Positions 11,400 through 22,140 of a stretch of 64,000 bases of DNA are shown piece after piece. This stretch comes from Charina bottae (Eukaryota; Chordata; Lepidosauria; Squamata; Charinaidae), in contig JALMGJ010000006.1 in NCBI GenBank assembly GCA_023362775.1, positions 56,441,001 through 56,505,000 on the forward strand, read 5' to 3'. The translations under genes and the position numbers were made by a program. The notes beneath the pieces are model-generated. The model saw only the letters and a program-made list of their open reading frames with translations, made no database searches and had not been told where the DNA came from. Positions within the stretch are counted from its first letter, which is position 1. Every line of letters begins with the position of its first letter.

Positions 11400-11577
11400 A
11401 ATAACATCTCAATATAACCATGACCTAGCCCCAGGTGTAAGGTCACACAGCTACCTAGAAACATATTTAGGATTCCCTTACCAACTTTGCTCAGACTGAA
11501 GAAGCTCCTTGGATAAGGAGCGAAACGTTTCCACTGAGAAAATAGAAATCCAGTTGACATGATTCAAGCTACAGACA
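11148..11577 (+). repeat. Right inverted arm of the Penelope-like element
   Basis: Holds the ORF C-terminus, the 3' UTR and the hammerhead motif; it is inverted relative to 9931-10360. Its last three bases overlap the right target duplication. Confidence 0.9.
11490..11538 (+). ncRNA. Hammerhead ribozyme motif (right arm)
   Basis: Core CTGAAGA at 11496-11502 (matches CUGANGA). Stem II is AGCTCCTT-GGAT-AAGGAGC (11503-11521), then GAAAC at 11522-11526 and GTT with likely cleavage after 11529. Stem I pairs CTCAGA (11490-11495) with TC and TGAG to about 11538, with a 3-nt bulge. Two-base-pair, loopless stem III. Position near the 3' end of a Penelope element is as expected from published Penelope hammerheads. 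Confidence 0.78.
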
Positions 11578-11589
11578 TTTAATCACAAA
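11575..11589. repeat. Target-site duplication of the Penelope-like insertion (right copy)
   Basis: Exact repeat of 9880-9894. Confidence 0.9.
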
Positions 11590-12467
11590 ATAAAAATAAC
11601 TTGCTGTAAAATATTTGATTTAAGTAGCAGATAGAGATCATAAATCTTGGCATCAAAAATAATGTATTGGTATTAATCAAAGAAAAGGTTGAAAGAAAAA
11701 ACTGAAATAGTTAAAAATAACTGCAAATATTCATTTAAATTAATAAAGTTCAGTTACAGTGCACAGAGAAAATTTCTCCAAGATAATGTGCTATTCAGAT
11801 CAAGTTAGGCATAATTAAAGCCTATTGAAATCCACAGTAAAACATTAATAATTCAGTGCTTAATTACAGAACTTGATGTGATTTAAGCATATCTAGTGGT
11901 TTCTGAAATGGACCTTTAATTGTTTAATGTTGATAGGTCAGTTTCAGCAATTGCAAACAAATAAACATCACAAATGAACAATGGATAAGATACACTGGAA
12001 TCCTAAACAATTTATGTTTATTCAAAAATAAGTTCCATGGGGCTCAGTAGGACTATTACTGATAGAGAATCACAACGAGAAAATACCAGATAGATTTGCC
12101 TCTTTGGTAGTCATTCTTTTTTGTTGGGCTAAACATAGATTTCCATTTTATTGCATTAAGCCTGATATAAGCCTGATAGTAAACCTGATATAAATATTAT
12201 GAAGTCCTGATCTAACTCAAATATGTAGGATGCTCTGTGGGTGTAAATCAGCTCAAAACAGGTGCCTTTTAGCATGCTATGAACGAGTTATATGTACTCC
12301 CTATTTTTCCTGGATGTACTCATTGATAACATATGTGACTCTTCTTAGCACATAGCTCATGACAGCAATCAGATGGTTTTCAACATTTCATGGTTTAGCA
12401 AACAACAACGAATATATACATAACATCACAACATAGACCATAACTTTTTGTATTTTTTTAAAAACAG

Positions 12468-12692
12468 CAGGGGGAGGTTGACTGCTGGCCTTTGTCTTGC
12501 CCAGAGATGGATTGTGAATTCAGCATACTCCCGGAGAATGAGTGTTGCCCACATTGTGTTAATGACCCTTGTCAAGCAGACACCATGAAGAACGATATCA
12601 CCAAGACTTGTCTGGATGAGACTAATGTAGTCCGATTCACTGGATCATCCTGGATTAAGCATGGCACAGAATGCACTCTCTGCCAATGCAAG
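12468..12692 (+). CDS. NELL2: NELL2 exon: VWC domains
   Basis: A 225-nt, phase 0/0 exon with acceptor 'aaaaacag' and donor GTATGG. It encodes 75 residues: QGEVDCWPLSCPEMDC, the CCPHCVNDPC end of one VWC repeat, then the last repeat up to GTECTLCQCK. The VWC cysteine spacing (CxxCxC and CCxxC) is complete. The spacer NDITKTCLDETNVVRFTGSSWIKHG is typical of NELL2. Confidence 0.97.
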
Positions 12693-14754
12693 GTATGGGA
12701 AAACTAGATCTTTCTCTAGCTGGTTTTATAATGTAGAAATATTATCATCTTTGCTCTAGGAAATATGTTCCTACATCTGAAGTAGATAGCATTCCAGTTT
12801 TGTTAAAATCAGTTATTTCTGTTAAATAATCAGGATAACTTATTTTTATTTATTCCAGGCACTACATGACCTTGGGGGTTAAAATGTATCTCTTTTACTG
12901 AAATATATGAACTCAGCTATGATAATTTGCTCTCATTATTTTAAAGATATTCAACAATATCAAATTGTTTTCCAGGATATGTAAGCTATAACTTAGCCCT
13001 TCCCCCCTGCTCAATTTTTCTTCCCCTGTCCATTTCTATAAATGGACAAATTGCCAGAGAGAATCAATGGTGTTTTGATGATGACAATCTTTTTATATTT
13101 CAGAAAATCAGAAATCAAAAACAGTCATTGCTTCCCTCAGAAAATAGAATCCACATGATAATTTGGGTCTAGCATTTATTGGGGTCAAGAAGAAATGTTG
13201 ACTCAGAAGGAATGATGAAGAACTTACATGATTCCAGTAGTTTTAAAAAAATACATAAGCTATGGGGAAAGTGGAATAACATTGTTTTTCGCTTATAAAT
13301 ATACACATGAGATAAAACATATTTTGTATAATTCTTCCTGAACTGAAATGAGTGGTGATTCTCAAAACTTGAAACTTAGACTTTATTATGGCCAAAGACC
13401 AGCATGGAACAATATATTTAATAAAAGAAAAATCACATGACAAAGAGGGGAAAATATGCAAAACCATTCAAGGTATAGTTAAACCTGCCATAGTAGGTAC
13501 TAATAACCCAAATAATAAAAAAGTCAAAACTATATAATATATAATAGGCAAGCTAATCCTGAATAACAATAAAATAGATAAAATCTAGATAAAACTAGAA
13601 CCATATATAAAATTGCCATATATAAAATATACTAGTCAATACATAAAACAAGAAAGTGATTCTCACCTAGGCCCCTAGAAAGCAAAAATATCTGTTCTGA
13701 ATGTCAAGAATTTGCTCTTCACTTCTAGGCCATTGTATCTTAAAATAACTGCTGTAGTCTTTGGGGGTATGGCCTTGGGAAGGGAGCATTATACAAATAC
13801 CATGCACCTGCAATAAGTTCTAGTGAATTCAGTGCAGCAGAGAATCATATGGTACATCTGCTGTACCTAAATGAACAGTATAGATTTTTGTTCAATCTAA
13901 TTTATTTTAATTTGTCCAAAGTTTCTTCTTCTACTCATGGAACTGCTTTCTATGAGCAAAACTAACACTGTTCAAAGCAGTTCTATTTATATATAAATCA
14001 TGAGCCTTGTCATTTTGAAGAGGTGATTTTCTTTAGCCCAAAAAATGTAACATAGAATATTTGCAAGAACCAACTTTTAGGGACTGTTCACATCAGAAAG
14101 AAGAGTTAGTTAACTCTCAATTTCTCTCTATGTTTTTGGAGATAAATCAATTTTCTATTATTTTTTAAAATTAAAATCTGTAAATAAATTTATCAAATCA
14201 GACCTGGAGTAGTTAGGGTTAGGGTTAGGCCAATCCTGAAAGCATTGGGCTTTAAAAGTTTTTAAAAGATGAAAGAGAATTCTTGCTCCTGCTGTACATT
14301 GTAGAAGTTATTGCATCTCAGTCCAACCCTATTATGGATTTTTTTTCTCAAGAAAGTGAAATGCTATTTAGACTTGTACTTACTAGCATTCATTCTGCCA
14401 TGGATCTGCTGGAAAGAAAACACCCATATCCACTATCAGCAGGACTGTGGTAGAATTCTTTTAATTCATAAACGAAAGAGGGGCATGTTTAGTCTACAAG
14501 TGGTCCTTCTAGTAAAATGTCTCACCTAGAAAAGAATTATGGTGCTACTGTAATAAATCCAGCAGATATACTCTTAGCTGAGAATGCCAGAATGCAGCTG
14601 TGACTGCAGAAGTTGGTGTCAGCCATCAAAGAGCATATCTGTATTCTGTATGAAGTGTAGGCTAACATTTCTCCATCAGAGAACCTTGACTAGAGAGGAA
14701 CAAGCTGGCTTAGAACTGCCTGAATTGTAGCCTGAGATAATTGGAAGACAGCAG

Positions 14755-14842
14755 GATGGGGATCTAGAAGCATGTAGAGTCTACTGTTGTAGAGATGGGC
14801 GGTGATAAATCTGAATAATAAATAAATAAAATAAATGTAAAG
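14755..14842 (+). repeat. L2-like LINE 3' tail
   Basis: 'gtagagatgggcggtgataa' followed by AATAAATAAATAAA, the recurrent tail of L2/CR1-type LINEs in this window. Confidence 0.65.
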
Positions 14843-15931
14843 GGGATGGTTCAGACAGATACTGGCTGATGTGTTTAAATACTCTCCTCCTTGAAAAAGA
14901 ATATTTTTGTGCTTTATTTTACAACAAAGTAGTTTTAAAAACTATGTATTTTAAATGACATATTTTAAATAACTCCAAAAGTCTCATTAAAATTAGACTC
15001 ATTACCCACTATATGAGCATAGTGAGGTACCATAAAATAGAATATTAATGCTCCAGATGTTCTTGGACTGCATTGCAAGGAAGGCAGTTGGATAAGACTT
15101 CTTCATCAAGCTGCAATAAAGTAATTTTACTCAAAATCCCTACAATTTCAGAAAAGCCTAATCAGCTAAAGCTGTTTTAACCACAAAATCTTTTGAAATT
15201 TCAAGTGGAAAAAAAATGAACGCTAGCTTTGCTGGATTCTTCTTAAAGGCCCTGTCGTACCAGATGTCAACAAAATAAATGAACAAATTGACTAAATACT
15301 GTGCTGAAAAGTATGTATGGTTCCAAAGATAAGACTGTATTATACTTTTAGCAGAATATAGCCATCAAAAAGAGATGTTGTGCCAATTTCTTAGTCCTCC
15401 TGTAACATCAAATATATTTAGTGGTGATAAAGTGTATTCACGTTACATTCCCCAGTGGTTTGCAAAGAATCAGTGTGCATAAAAGCTGGAATGAATGGCC
15501 CAGTTTATAATTTTGTTAAAACAAGTCAAGTGGAATTCTAGGCATGAATATTCATCTCTTGTACTTCAGCTAAACCAAATGATGGAATTTTGTAAGCATT
15601 ATTCTCCATTTTGGTTAAACCACCAACATTTAAGAGAAACATTATCAATTAATAGGAATATAATCTGAGGCACATAAATAGGTTCTGGATAGATCACCTG
15701 TAGTATGTTAAAATGTTATGCAAGAAAAAAGAAATCACTGTAATCCTGATTACACTTTTAAATGCCATTCTTGCAAAATAATACTTAATAACAATTAGCT
15801 GATGAGGCAGTTAGCTATGTCTGCTGCTGTGGTATGAACAAGAAGAAAGGGAATTTTCAATCTAACTTGTAAACTATGGTAAGAATAGAAAATATGACAC
15901 ACTGTATGTGCTAGCATCTGTAAAAAAATCT

Positions 15932-15971
15932 CTAAAGGGTGAATGAGAATTATTTCTCATTCACCCTTTAG
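15932..15971. repeat. Perfect 18-bp inverted repeat with 4-nt loop
   Basis: CTAAAGGGTGAATGAGAA, loop TTAT, then its exact reverse complement. It is not part of any repeat family I recognise. Confidence 0.9.
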
Positions 15972-16027
15972 TTGCAGCTGAGAGTTATATCAAACTGCCA
16001 TATTGGCCACTACTTCCAAGGTATTTG

Positions 16028-16048
16028 GTTGGTTAGTTAGTTAGTTAG

Positions 16049-16093
<45 letters not shown>

Positions 16094-16140
16094 GGATTTA
16101 TCACCACCCATCTCTACAACAGTAGACTCTGAGTGGTTTA
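16028..16140 (-). repeat. (TTAG)n/(TTAC)n microsatellite with L2-like tail
   Basis: TTAG units (16031-16050) switch to TTAC units (to about 16093), then 'ggatttatcaccacccatct' and 'gactctgagtggttta', the reverse complement of the L2-like tail. The tetranucleotide run is likely an expanded LINE tail. Confidence 0.8.
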
Positions 16141-16484
16141 TTGTGTATAACAAATGCATACAAGATGGGTAGGTGGCATGTTCTGTTCCCAAAGTAACAT
16201 TAATATAGAGATCATTTAATATACAGTTGTGCATAGGTATCAAATAATTAAATGTAAAAGAGTGATTCTAGTATTCATTTTAAGTGATATTAGTAATTAA
16301 AGGATGGCAAATGAAAATTGCTGGATTAATTTAACTAGAACATCAAACAAAAGTATATGCAGAACGATTGAACAACAAGTTCTAATAAATTACTTTTTCC
16401 TCCATTTCAGCATTTCTAGGGGCATACACTTAATTTAAACAAAACTCTACTGTATAATAAATCACTTTCTTATCTTTTTTCTAG

Positions 16485-16535
16485 AATGGGCATATTTGCT
16501 GTTCTGTGGATCCACAGTGTCTGCAGGAACTGTGA
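16485..16535 (+). CDS. NELL2: NELL2 last coding exon and stop codon
   Basis: Fifty-one coding bases after the acceptor 'tttttctag' encode NGHICCSVDPQCLQEL and TGA. The last 12 residues (CCSVDPQCLQEL) match the vertebrate NELL2 C-terminus exactly as I remember it, including the final VWC cysteines. Together with the four exons upstream this gives the last 262 residues of a protein of about 816. Confidence 0.97.
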   Translation, partial: NGHICCSVDPQCLQEL

Positions 16536-17210
16536 AACCAGTTCATAATCCCGGGCAATTTATGTTAAAGAATATTCCTTCACTAAGGACTTACAGACCA
16601 AAAATTAATAAGCCAAAACTGGAACAAGGTTGATTTGATCCAATTAAAGTGCAGAAATGCTATGAATTGAATGAGCTGTCTATTTCCTCAGTCCAAATGA
16701 AATGTGTATGACTAGGAACAAGTTCAGATGTACAAACCTATGTTTTGATGTGAGGTTCAAGTTCAGGTTCATGTTTGTGTTTGACATCATTATGTAAGAT
16801 ACTGGACTACTGAAAAAAAATGATATGCACATAAAGATGTCAAAATCCTCAAGCAGGGAAATGCTTACTAAAGTTTTAAAACTGCACCTCATCTATGGCC
16901 AAAATATTTTTTTAATATAACTACACTTGACTCTACATCAATTTGTTTGATTGGTAACTGAAAGAATCCCCAAAGTTATATAAAATGATAATATCTTTTG
17001 GAAACACAGAATTTTTTTGCAACATATGTACAGCTCTGAAAAAAAAATCCATTGACTGTAAAAAATAATGCAAAGGCATGATTGCATAATGTTTTCTTAT
17101 GAAAAATATCATCTGTATTTCCTCATTTGATTGCACTTACTCCTTGATTGAATTTGTCCAGTATATACTCCTTGTGCAAAATTTAAATAAATATTTCTCT
17201 TACCTTATAT
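16536..17210 (+). other. NELL2: NELL2 3' UTR
   Basis: Untranslated sequence after the stop. Its distal 150 bases (about 17040-17205: 'aataatgcaaaggcatgatt', 'cagtatatactccttgtgca') resemble the end of mammalian NELL2 3' UTRs as I recall them, which supports this as the true transcript end. A weaker ATTAAA (16643-16648) could give a short isoform. Confidence 0.75.
17186..17191 (+). promoter_or_regulatory. NELL2: Polyadenylation signal AATAAA of NELL2
   Basis: AATAAA inside 'aatttaaataaatatttctc', with cleavage expected around 17205-17215 and T-rich sequence downstream. Confidence 0.7.
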
Positions 17211-17615
17211 TTTTGAGAATCTGTCAGTGCTTTGACTTACAGAATGCATTTATTAATGAGGTCCATCATCACATAATTATATTCACAATAGGGGGAAGAC
17301 GATGAAGCACACTTTGGTCTTTCCCCCGTTACATTACCTGTCTGACTGTCTTCCATGTGCTGGATGGAGAAGATACAATGTGAAGCATGTCTACTTGAGT
17401 AGACCTTCTGTACAATAAAAGATTCTAAATTGGATGAGAAGACTAAGTATTCTTCCCATTGCATATAGGGTTGACCAACTGTATAGAACATAGCTTTCCA
17501 AACTGTGTGTCGGGACACGTTAGTGTGTCGGCTGCAGTGTCTGGGTGTGTCGCGGCACCAAGCCCTGCCAGGATTCCGCGCAGGTCCTAGTGCCTGCCTT
17601 GTGCCTTGCTACCTC

Positions 17616-17620
17616 CAAAC
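17616..17620. repeat. Copia target-site duplication CAAAC (left copy)
   Basis: CAAAC here and at 22626-22630. The related MITE at 52 kb has this pentamer once (GTTTG at 52186-52190 on the opposite strand), i.e. the empty site. Confidence 0.9.
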
Positions 17621-18105
17621 TTTTGTTGTTTTATAAAATTTGTGATCAGAGTTATGGAAAATATTGAGACAAGCTTGCAGTAAAAATTTGCTTTTTATTT
17701 AAAACAAAAGAACATAGGAACAAACCTTGAATCTTCTTCTTCAGCCAAAGAGCACATGGTTGATTAACATAAGCTATTTACATTGAGATAGCTGCAGAGT
17801 GCAGAGTGAAGAGAACAAAAGGCATTTACATTTTAAACCTTAACTTGAGTAGCATCTGAGTGGATAGGATCTAGCATGTGACCAAAACACCTAGGCAACA
17901 GATTCCCAATATGGGCAAAGCTCTAACAGGTAATTCTGATTGGTCAGAACTCCCAGACTAGCTGGCTCCAAAAGGTAAATTAACATTCCTGAGGAAGGGG
18001 GGTGAACATGTGCTCTCTCTTGAAACTCACAGGAAAAAAGTTTGAGGCCTGGCTTTTTAAAAACTCAGCCCCATATTCTACAGACATAAAAAAATATATG
18101 CAACA
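17621..18105 (-). repeat. Copia 3' LTR
   Basis: On the minus strand it starts TGTTGCATATA and ends CAACAAAA. It is identical to the other LTR except at 17922. The CAAAC duplication implies an end at AAAA rather than the usual CA; an alternative reading is a TG...CA LTR of 482 bp plus three bases. Confidence 0.93.
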
Positions 18106-18119
18106 CTCCCCTTTTTTTT
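18106..18119 (-). promoter_or_regulatory. Copia polypurine tract
   Basis: On the minus strand, AAAAAAAAGGGGAG lies directly before the 3' LTR start TGTTGC. It is the expected plus-strand DNA primer. Confidence 0.85.
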
Positions 18120-18123
18120 ATGA

Positions 18124-19570
18124 CTAGAAAGAATATGGAAACAAACCCAGCTTGGTAATTAGCTCATTATGCCTACTGGCAACTAGAGGCTTGGTTAATA
18201 TATCAGCCAACATTAATTTAGTATCACAGTATTTCAAAATAACCTTTTTCTTGGCTAGAAAATCTTTAACAAGATGAAAACGCACATCAATGTGCTTTGT
18301 CCGATTTCTGGTACTTTCAGATAAAGCCAAATGAATACAGGCTTGGTTGTCTTCATGAATTGTTACAGGCTGGCTTAAAATGACTCCAATGTCTTGCAAC
18401 AATTGTGTAAACCAAATTACTTCATTGCACAGTTGTGCTAAAGCATAGAATTCGGCTTCAGCTGTGCTAATGGCTACTACTGTTTGCTTTCTGGAGAACC
18501 AAGCAATAGTGGACTTTGCAAATTGAATTACACTTCCAGAAGTAGACTTCCTATCACTGAGATCTCCAGCCCAATCTGAATCACACCAGCATTCTAACTT
18601 TTCTTCTGTGTCTGTAGCAGACAACCTTAAGCAAAAATATTTGGTGCCTTGTAAATAATGAAACAGCCTTTTTAATCCAGACTTTGCAGCAGATGTGGGA
18701 TTTTCCACAAACCTGCTCAAAATGGACACACTGTTAGAAATGTCCAGACGGCTATTGTTTGCAATGTAAAGAAGACTACCAATGGCTGACCTGAAACTAT
18801 CTCCTTCAGATAACTCACCACCCCCCTTCTCCCCCTCCTCTTTTAGAAACTCGGGAAGCATGGGGGAGGAGACAGACTTACAGTCTTGCATTTTAAAATC
18901 CTCCAGCAGTTTCTTAATTTTACTACTCTGACTTATGAGAAAACTGCCATCTTTTTCCCTCTGAATTTCTAATCCTAAGTAATTGTTGACTGCTCCAAGA
19001 CAGTTCAATGTGAAATTGTTTTTCATACAAACCTCAAAAGCATGCTTCTGTTCATCAGATGAAGTGAGCAGCAACAAATCATCAACATACAAGCACAAGT
19101 ACATTACACCTTGCTTATCATTTTTACATACACACAAGGATCAGCAATTCCCTTCTGAAATCCAAATTTTTGCAAAATATTATCCATCTTAATATTCCAA
19201 CAACACGCGGCCTGTTTCAATCCATAGATGGATCTCTGCAATTCACACACAAGATGTTTTTCTTTTTCATAACCAGGAGGTTGTTTCATAAACATTTTTT
19301 CCTCCAAATCACCATACAGAAAAGCAGTTTGAATATCATAGTGATAAACAGAGTTTCTTCATGGCAGCAACCTTTAAAAGCAACCTGATAGATTCAGCTT
19401 TTGTCACTGGAGCAAAAGTTTTGTCATAATCAACATTTTTTCTTTGAGCAAAACCTTTTGCTACCAACCTTGCTTTGTACTTCTGAATTTTACCATCAGA
19501 ATCTTTTTTCAGTTTAAACACCCACCTACAACCTAAAACCTTCTGATTGGGAGGCAAATTTACTAATTTC
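18124..19570 (-). pseudogene. Copia pol: reverse transcriptase and RNase H, interrupted
   Basis: Three consecutive open pieces. 19336-19557 is the N-terminal RT (LGCRWVFKLK, KARLVAKGF, the FAPVTK signature). 19104-19307 is the middle (QPPGY, SIYGLKQA). 18124-19137 holds the catalytic YVDD at its residues 17-20, then RNase H with CDSDWAGD, STAEAEFYAL and EDNQACIHLA. In-frame TAG at about 19567 replaces the Trp usually found there in the family; a frameshift near 19345 and another near 19120 separate the pieces. Catalytic residues themselves are intact. The protein would copy the element RNA inside virus-like particles; as it stands no full RT can be made without recoding. Confidence 0.9.
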
Positions 19571-20883
19571 TATGTTTTATTTTCCTTTAAGGAATCCAAT
19601 TCTTGCTGCATGGCTTCATGCCAGCACTTAGCTATTTCAGATGGCATCTCATTAATTTCATCTAAAGACTCAGGCTCTGTGTGAATGTGAAAAGCCTTCA
19701 CAACATCTACTTGATAACGATCAGGTGGAACTCCCTTATTAATCCTTTCAGACCTGCGAGGTAGGACAGGACTTACACTCTGATTCCCACCAATGTCCTC
19801 AGAAACCTCTGACTTTCCAGACAAGTCAGCTTCCTGCTCATTGACTTCACTAGGTGATTCCTGCAAATCACCATCAGCTAGACTTTGCTGCTCCCTCATG
19901 GATAAATCAACTGAAGAACTAGAGTTTATTTTATCCCAATTCTGCTCAGCAAAAGAAGCACTTTTACTAATTATCAATTGATTATCCAGTATGAACCTGT
20001 AGCTCCTCTGACTTTGTTCATACCCTACAAAGATTGCTTTCTTTGTTCTGGAAGCCCCCTTGCGCCTCAGCTGTTTTGGAATGTGCACCCAAGCTACGCT
20101 ACCAAAAATTCTGAGGTGGTTCACTTTAGGCTTCACACCATAGAACAAATGAAATGGCACATCCTGAATTGCACTGCTAAACAGCCTGTTCTGAACATAA
20201 CACGCTGTAGAAACAGCTTCTCCCCAAAACCTAAAAGGTAAACTAGCATCCTTCAGCAAACACATCATTGCTTCCGGCAGTGTTCTTCCTTTTCGTTCTG
20301 CAACAGAATTCTGTTCTGGAGTGTAAGGGTTAGCTAAAATGTGTTCTATCCCTTTTTCTAACAAAAAGTTTTTAAACTTTGAGGATAGATACTCTCCACC
20401 TCTGTCTAATTGCAAGGCAGACACTGGCCTTGGGAATTTTCCATTTGCCCAAGCCACAAAAGCCTTAAATTTAGCAAAGACCTCATCTTTGTGTTTCAAC
20501 AAATAAATGAATGTATACCTGGAAAAATCATCTATGAAGGTCAAAATGTACCTTGCTCCCCCAAGACTAGGAGAAAAGGGGCTTATAACATCAGAATGAA
20601 TAATCTCTAGAGGCCTAGAGGTGAATCTATCAGAAAACTTCTTCACAGGAGCCCTTGTGGTTTTATTCTCCTTGCAAACTGCACAATCCAGACACGTATC
20701 ACAAGGTTTCAATTTTAAATCAGCAGAATAACTAGGCATTTGAGATATGTACTTAAAATTAGCATGAGCAAATCTCCTATGCAATAAATGGATGCACTGA
20801 TCGTGTATGGGAGTATTTCCAAACACAGCTTTAGCAGTTTGCTGCTCAGCCTTTTGTATAATGTAAAGAGAATCTTTCTGCAA
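19570..20883 (-). pseudogene. Copia pol: integrase
   Basis: Open for 437 residues. The GAG-pre-integrase zinc-binding motif has H35, H40 and C67xxC70. The rve catalytic core has D98 (HSD), D160 (LQLDRGGEY) and E196 (SVAERKG), giving exactly 35 residues between D160 and E196 (DD35E). A copia-type C-terminal region (YGVKPKVNHLRIFGSVAW, KAIFVGYEQSQRSYR) and an acidic linker to RT follow. The triad looks intact, but the frame is separated from protease by a TAG near 20967 and from RT by a TAG near 19567, so it is classed as part of a broken polyprotein. Confidence 0.9.
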
Positions 20884-20964
20884 ACATTTTGCAACTACTT
20901 TACCATCCTTCCTAATTTCACAACCCTCTTTCTTAAAAGTTATTACATAACCTGAGGCAACTAG

Positions 20965-22027
20965 CTATCCCACAGACAAGAGATTACTTTGAAAATTAGG
21001 CACAAATAAAACATTTTGAACAGTTTCCCCCAAACATGGAAGATTTATCTCACCTTCACCCACGATCTTGGATACAGATCCATCTGCTAAGGAAACTTTT
21101 TGTTTGTTAGTTTTAGACAAAGACAGAAAAGCATTTTTATTGTTACAGATATGAGAATTAGCACCGCTGTCAAGAATCCAAAAATCTTTATCATCAGAGT
21201 TCTCAACAACTTTTGCATGAAGAATCTTCTTTCTAGAAGTTTCTTCTTTCTTCTTAGAAGTCTTCTTGCTTTTAAACTGGACACAGTCCTTCTGCAGATA
21301 TGCAGGGGATCCACATGTAAAGCATCTCTGGGTGGAAAATGCAGAAGCTTGGAATTCAAAGCCCTTCCGCTCCCTCTGCTGGCCACGAGAAGACTTTATT
21401 GTAGAAATGGAGGCAGCTTTTTCTTGTCTTTTGTCCCACTCAGCAAGAAGCCGGGTAGTTACTAACGATGGAGTTAGATCAGCTTCTGGGATTCCCTCCA
21501 TGGAGCAAATTAAGGTGTCCCAGGACTCATTCAACGAAGACAGCATTATATAAGCTTTCATAAGAGGGGAAAATTCCATCCCACGCTCTTGAAGCTCCAC
21601 AAAATAGTTTTGCAGCTTATGAAGATGCTCTGGCAAATTTCCATTCTCAGGCAAGTGAGCTTTGTACAACTTTTTGGTTAAAATAACCTTGCTGCCTGGA
21701 GTAGTTTTTACATATAAATCACGTAAATAGTCCCATAAGTCTTTGGAAGCATTTCTCATCTTTCCTCATCCAGGCTTGATCTGGATTCTGAGGGTTTTGT
21801 TCAGAAATTGCAGACCATAAATTTTCTCTCCTCAAGAAACTCTCCATTTTCAAAGACCAGTTCAAATAATTAGTATTAGAAAGCTTTTCCAGGGGCATAC
21901 CTTGAAAACTTGAAGCTGCAGCTGCCATTGCTTCTTCTCTCCCCTGTTGTAGTAATCCAACACGAGGCTTGAAAACACGAGGCTTGAAACTCCGCCTCCA
22001 ATTGAAACTTCTTGCAACTGCCAGCAA
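20965..22027 (-). pseudogene. Copia gag and protease, frameshifted
   Basis: Two pieces. 21719-22027 is the gag N-terminus (YLNWSLKMESFLRRENLW, typical copia gag). 20965-21759 is the gag C-terminal part (NASKDLWDYLRDLY onward), a zinc knuckle and protease. The join near 21757 is a frame change and seems to lack a short segment, judged from family layout. The zinc knuckle (residues 146-159 of the second piece) is C-x2-C-x4-Y-x4-C: the usual His is Tyr. The protease motif DSGA is at 197-200. An in-frame TAG follows NLLSVG at about 20967. Gag would form the particle; this copy cannot make a full-length one. Confidence 0.88.
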
Positions 22028-22121
22028 GTTTAAAAAAACAAAGGAAGCCTCTTCAAATGCAGATTAAACAGTTCAGCTTTCCTTTCTCATGTTTCCATAA
22101 GTTTGTCTCTGATCCAGAAGC

Positions 22122-22140
22122 AGTTCCTGGGCACAGAACC
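22122..22140 (-). promoter_or_regulatory. Candidate primer-binding site (half-tRNA-iMet type)
   Basis: Directly after the 5' LTR on the minus strand: GGTTCTGTGCCCAGG. This matches the complement of the initiator tRNA-Met anticodon arm (GGTTATGGGCCCAG) at 12 of 14 positions. Drosophila copia is primed by an internal half of the same tRNA. The match is by memory of the tRNA sequence and needs checking. Confidence 0.55.

Larger units (their letters stand above)
9895..11574 (+). mobile_element. Penelope-like retroelement, 5'-truncated, with inverted terminal arms
   Basis: A 1680-bp insertion bounded by an exact 15-bp target duplication. Its arms, 9931-10360 and 11148-11577 (the last three bases are shared with the duplication), are inverted repeats of about 430 bp differing at only a few positions. 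Between and into them runs one ORF (10344-11399) with a reverse-transcriptase YVDD motif and a C-terminal GIY-YIG endonuclease, the hallmark pair of Penelope-like elements. Known Penelope copies often carry a partial inverted copy of their own end ('pLTR' structures); this one fits. The N-terminal half of the RT is missing, so it is not autonomous. Few differences between the arms suggest a fairly young insertion. It lies in sense orientation in NELL2. Confidence 0.9.
9637..12467 (+). other. NELL2 intron (2.8 kb) hosting a Penelope-like insertion
   Basis: From GTAAGT to the acceptor 'aaaacag' at 12467. The Penelope-like element occupies 9895-11574. I see nothing else recognisable in 9637-9879 or 11590-12467. 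Confidence 0.85.
12693..16484 (+). other. Last NELL2 intron (3.8 kb)
   Basis: From GTATGG to the acceptor 'tttttctag' at 16484. It contains an L2-like tail (14755-14842), a perfect 40-nt hairpin (15932-15971) and a TTAG/TTAC microsatellite plus tail (16028-16140). The remainder (12700-14750, 14845-15930) shows no gene; 14214-14230 holds under three TTAGGG-like units. Confidence 0.85.

Noticed and set aside
14214..14230. Interstitial telomeric repeat (TTAGGG)
   Set aside because: Fewer than three units; too short to be more than chance or slippage.
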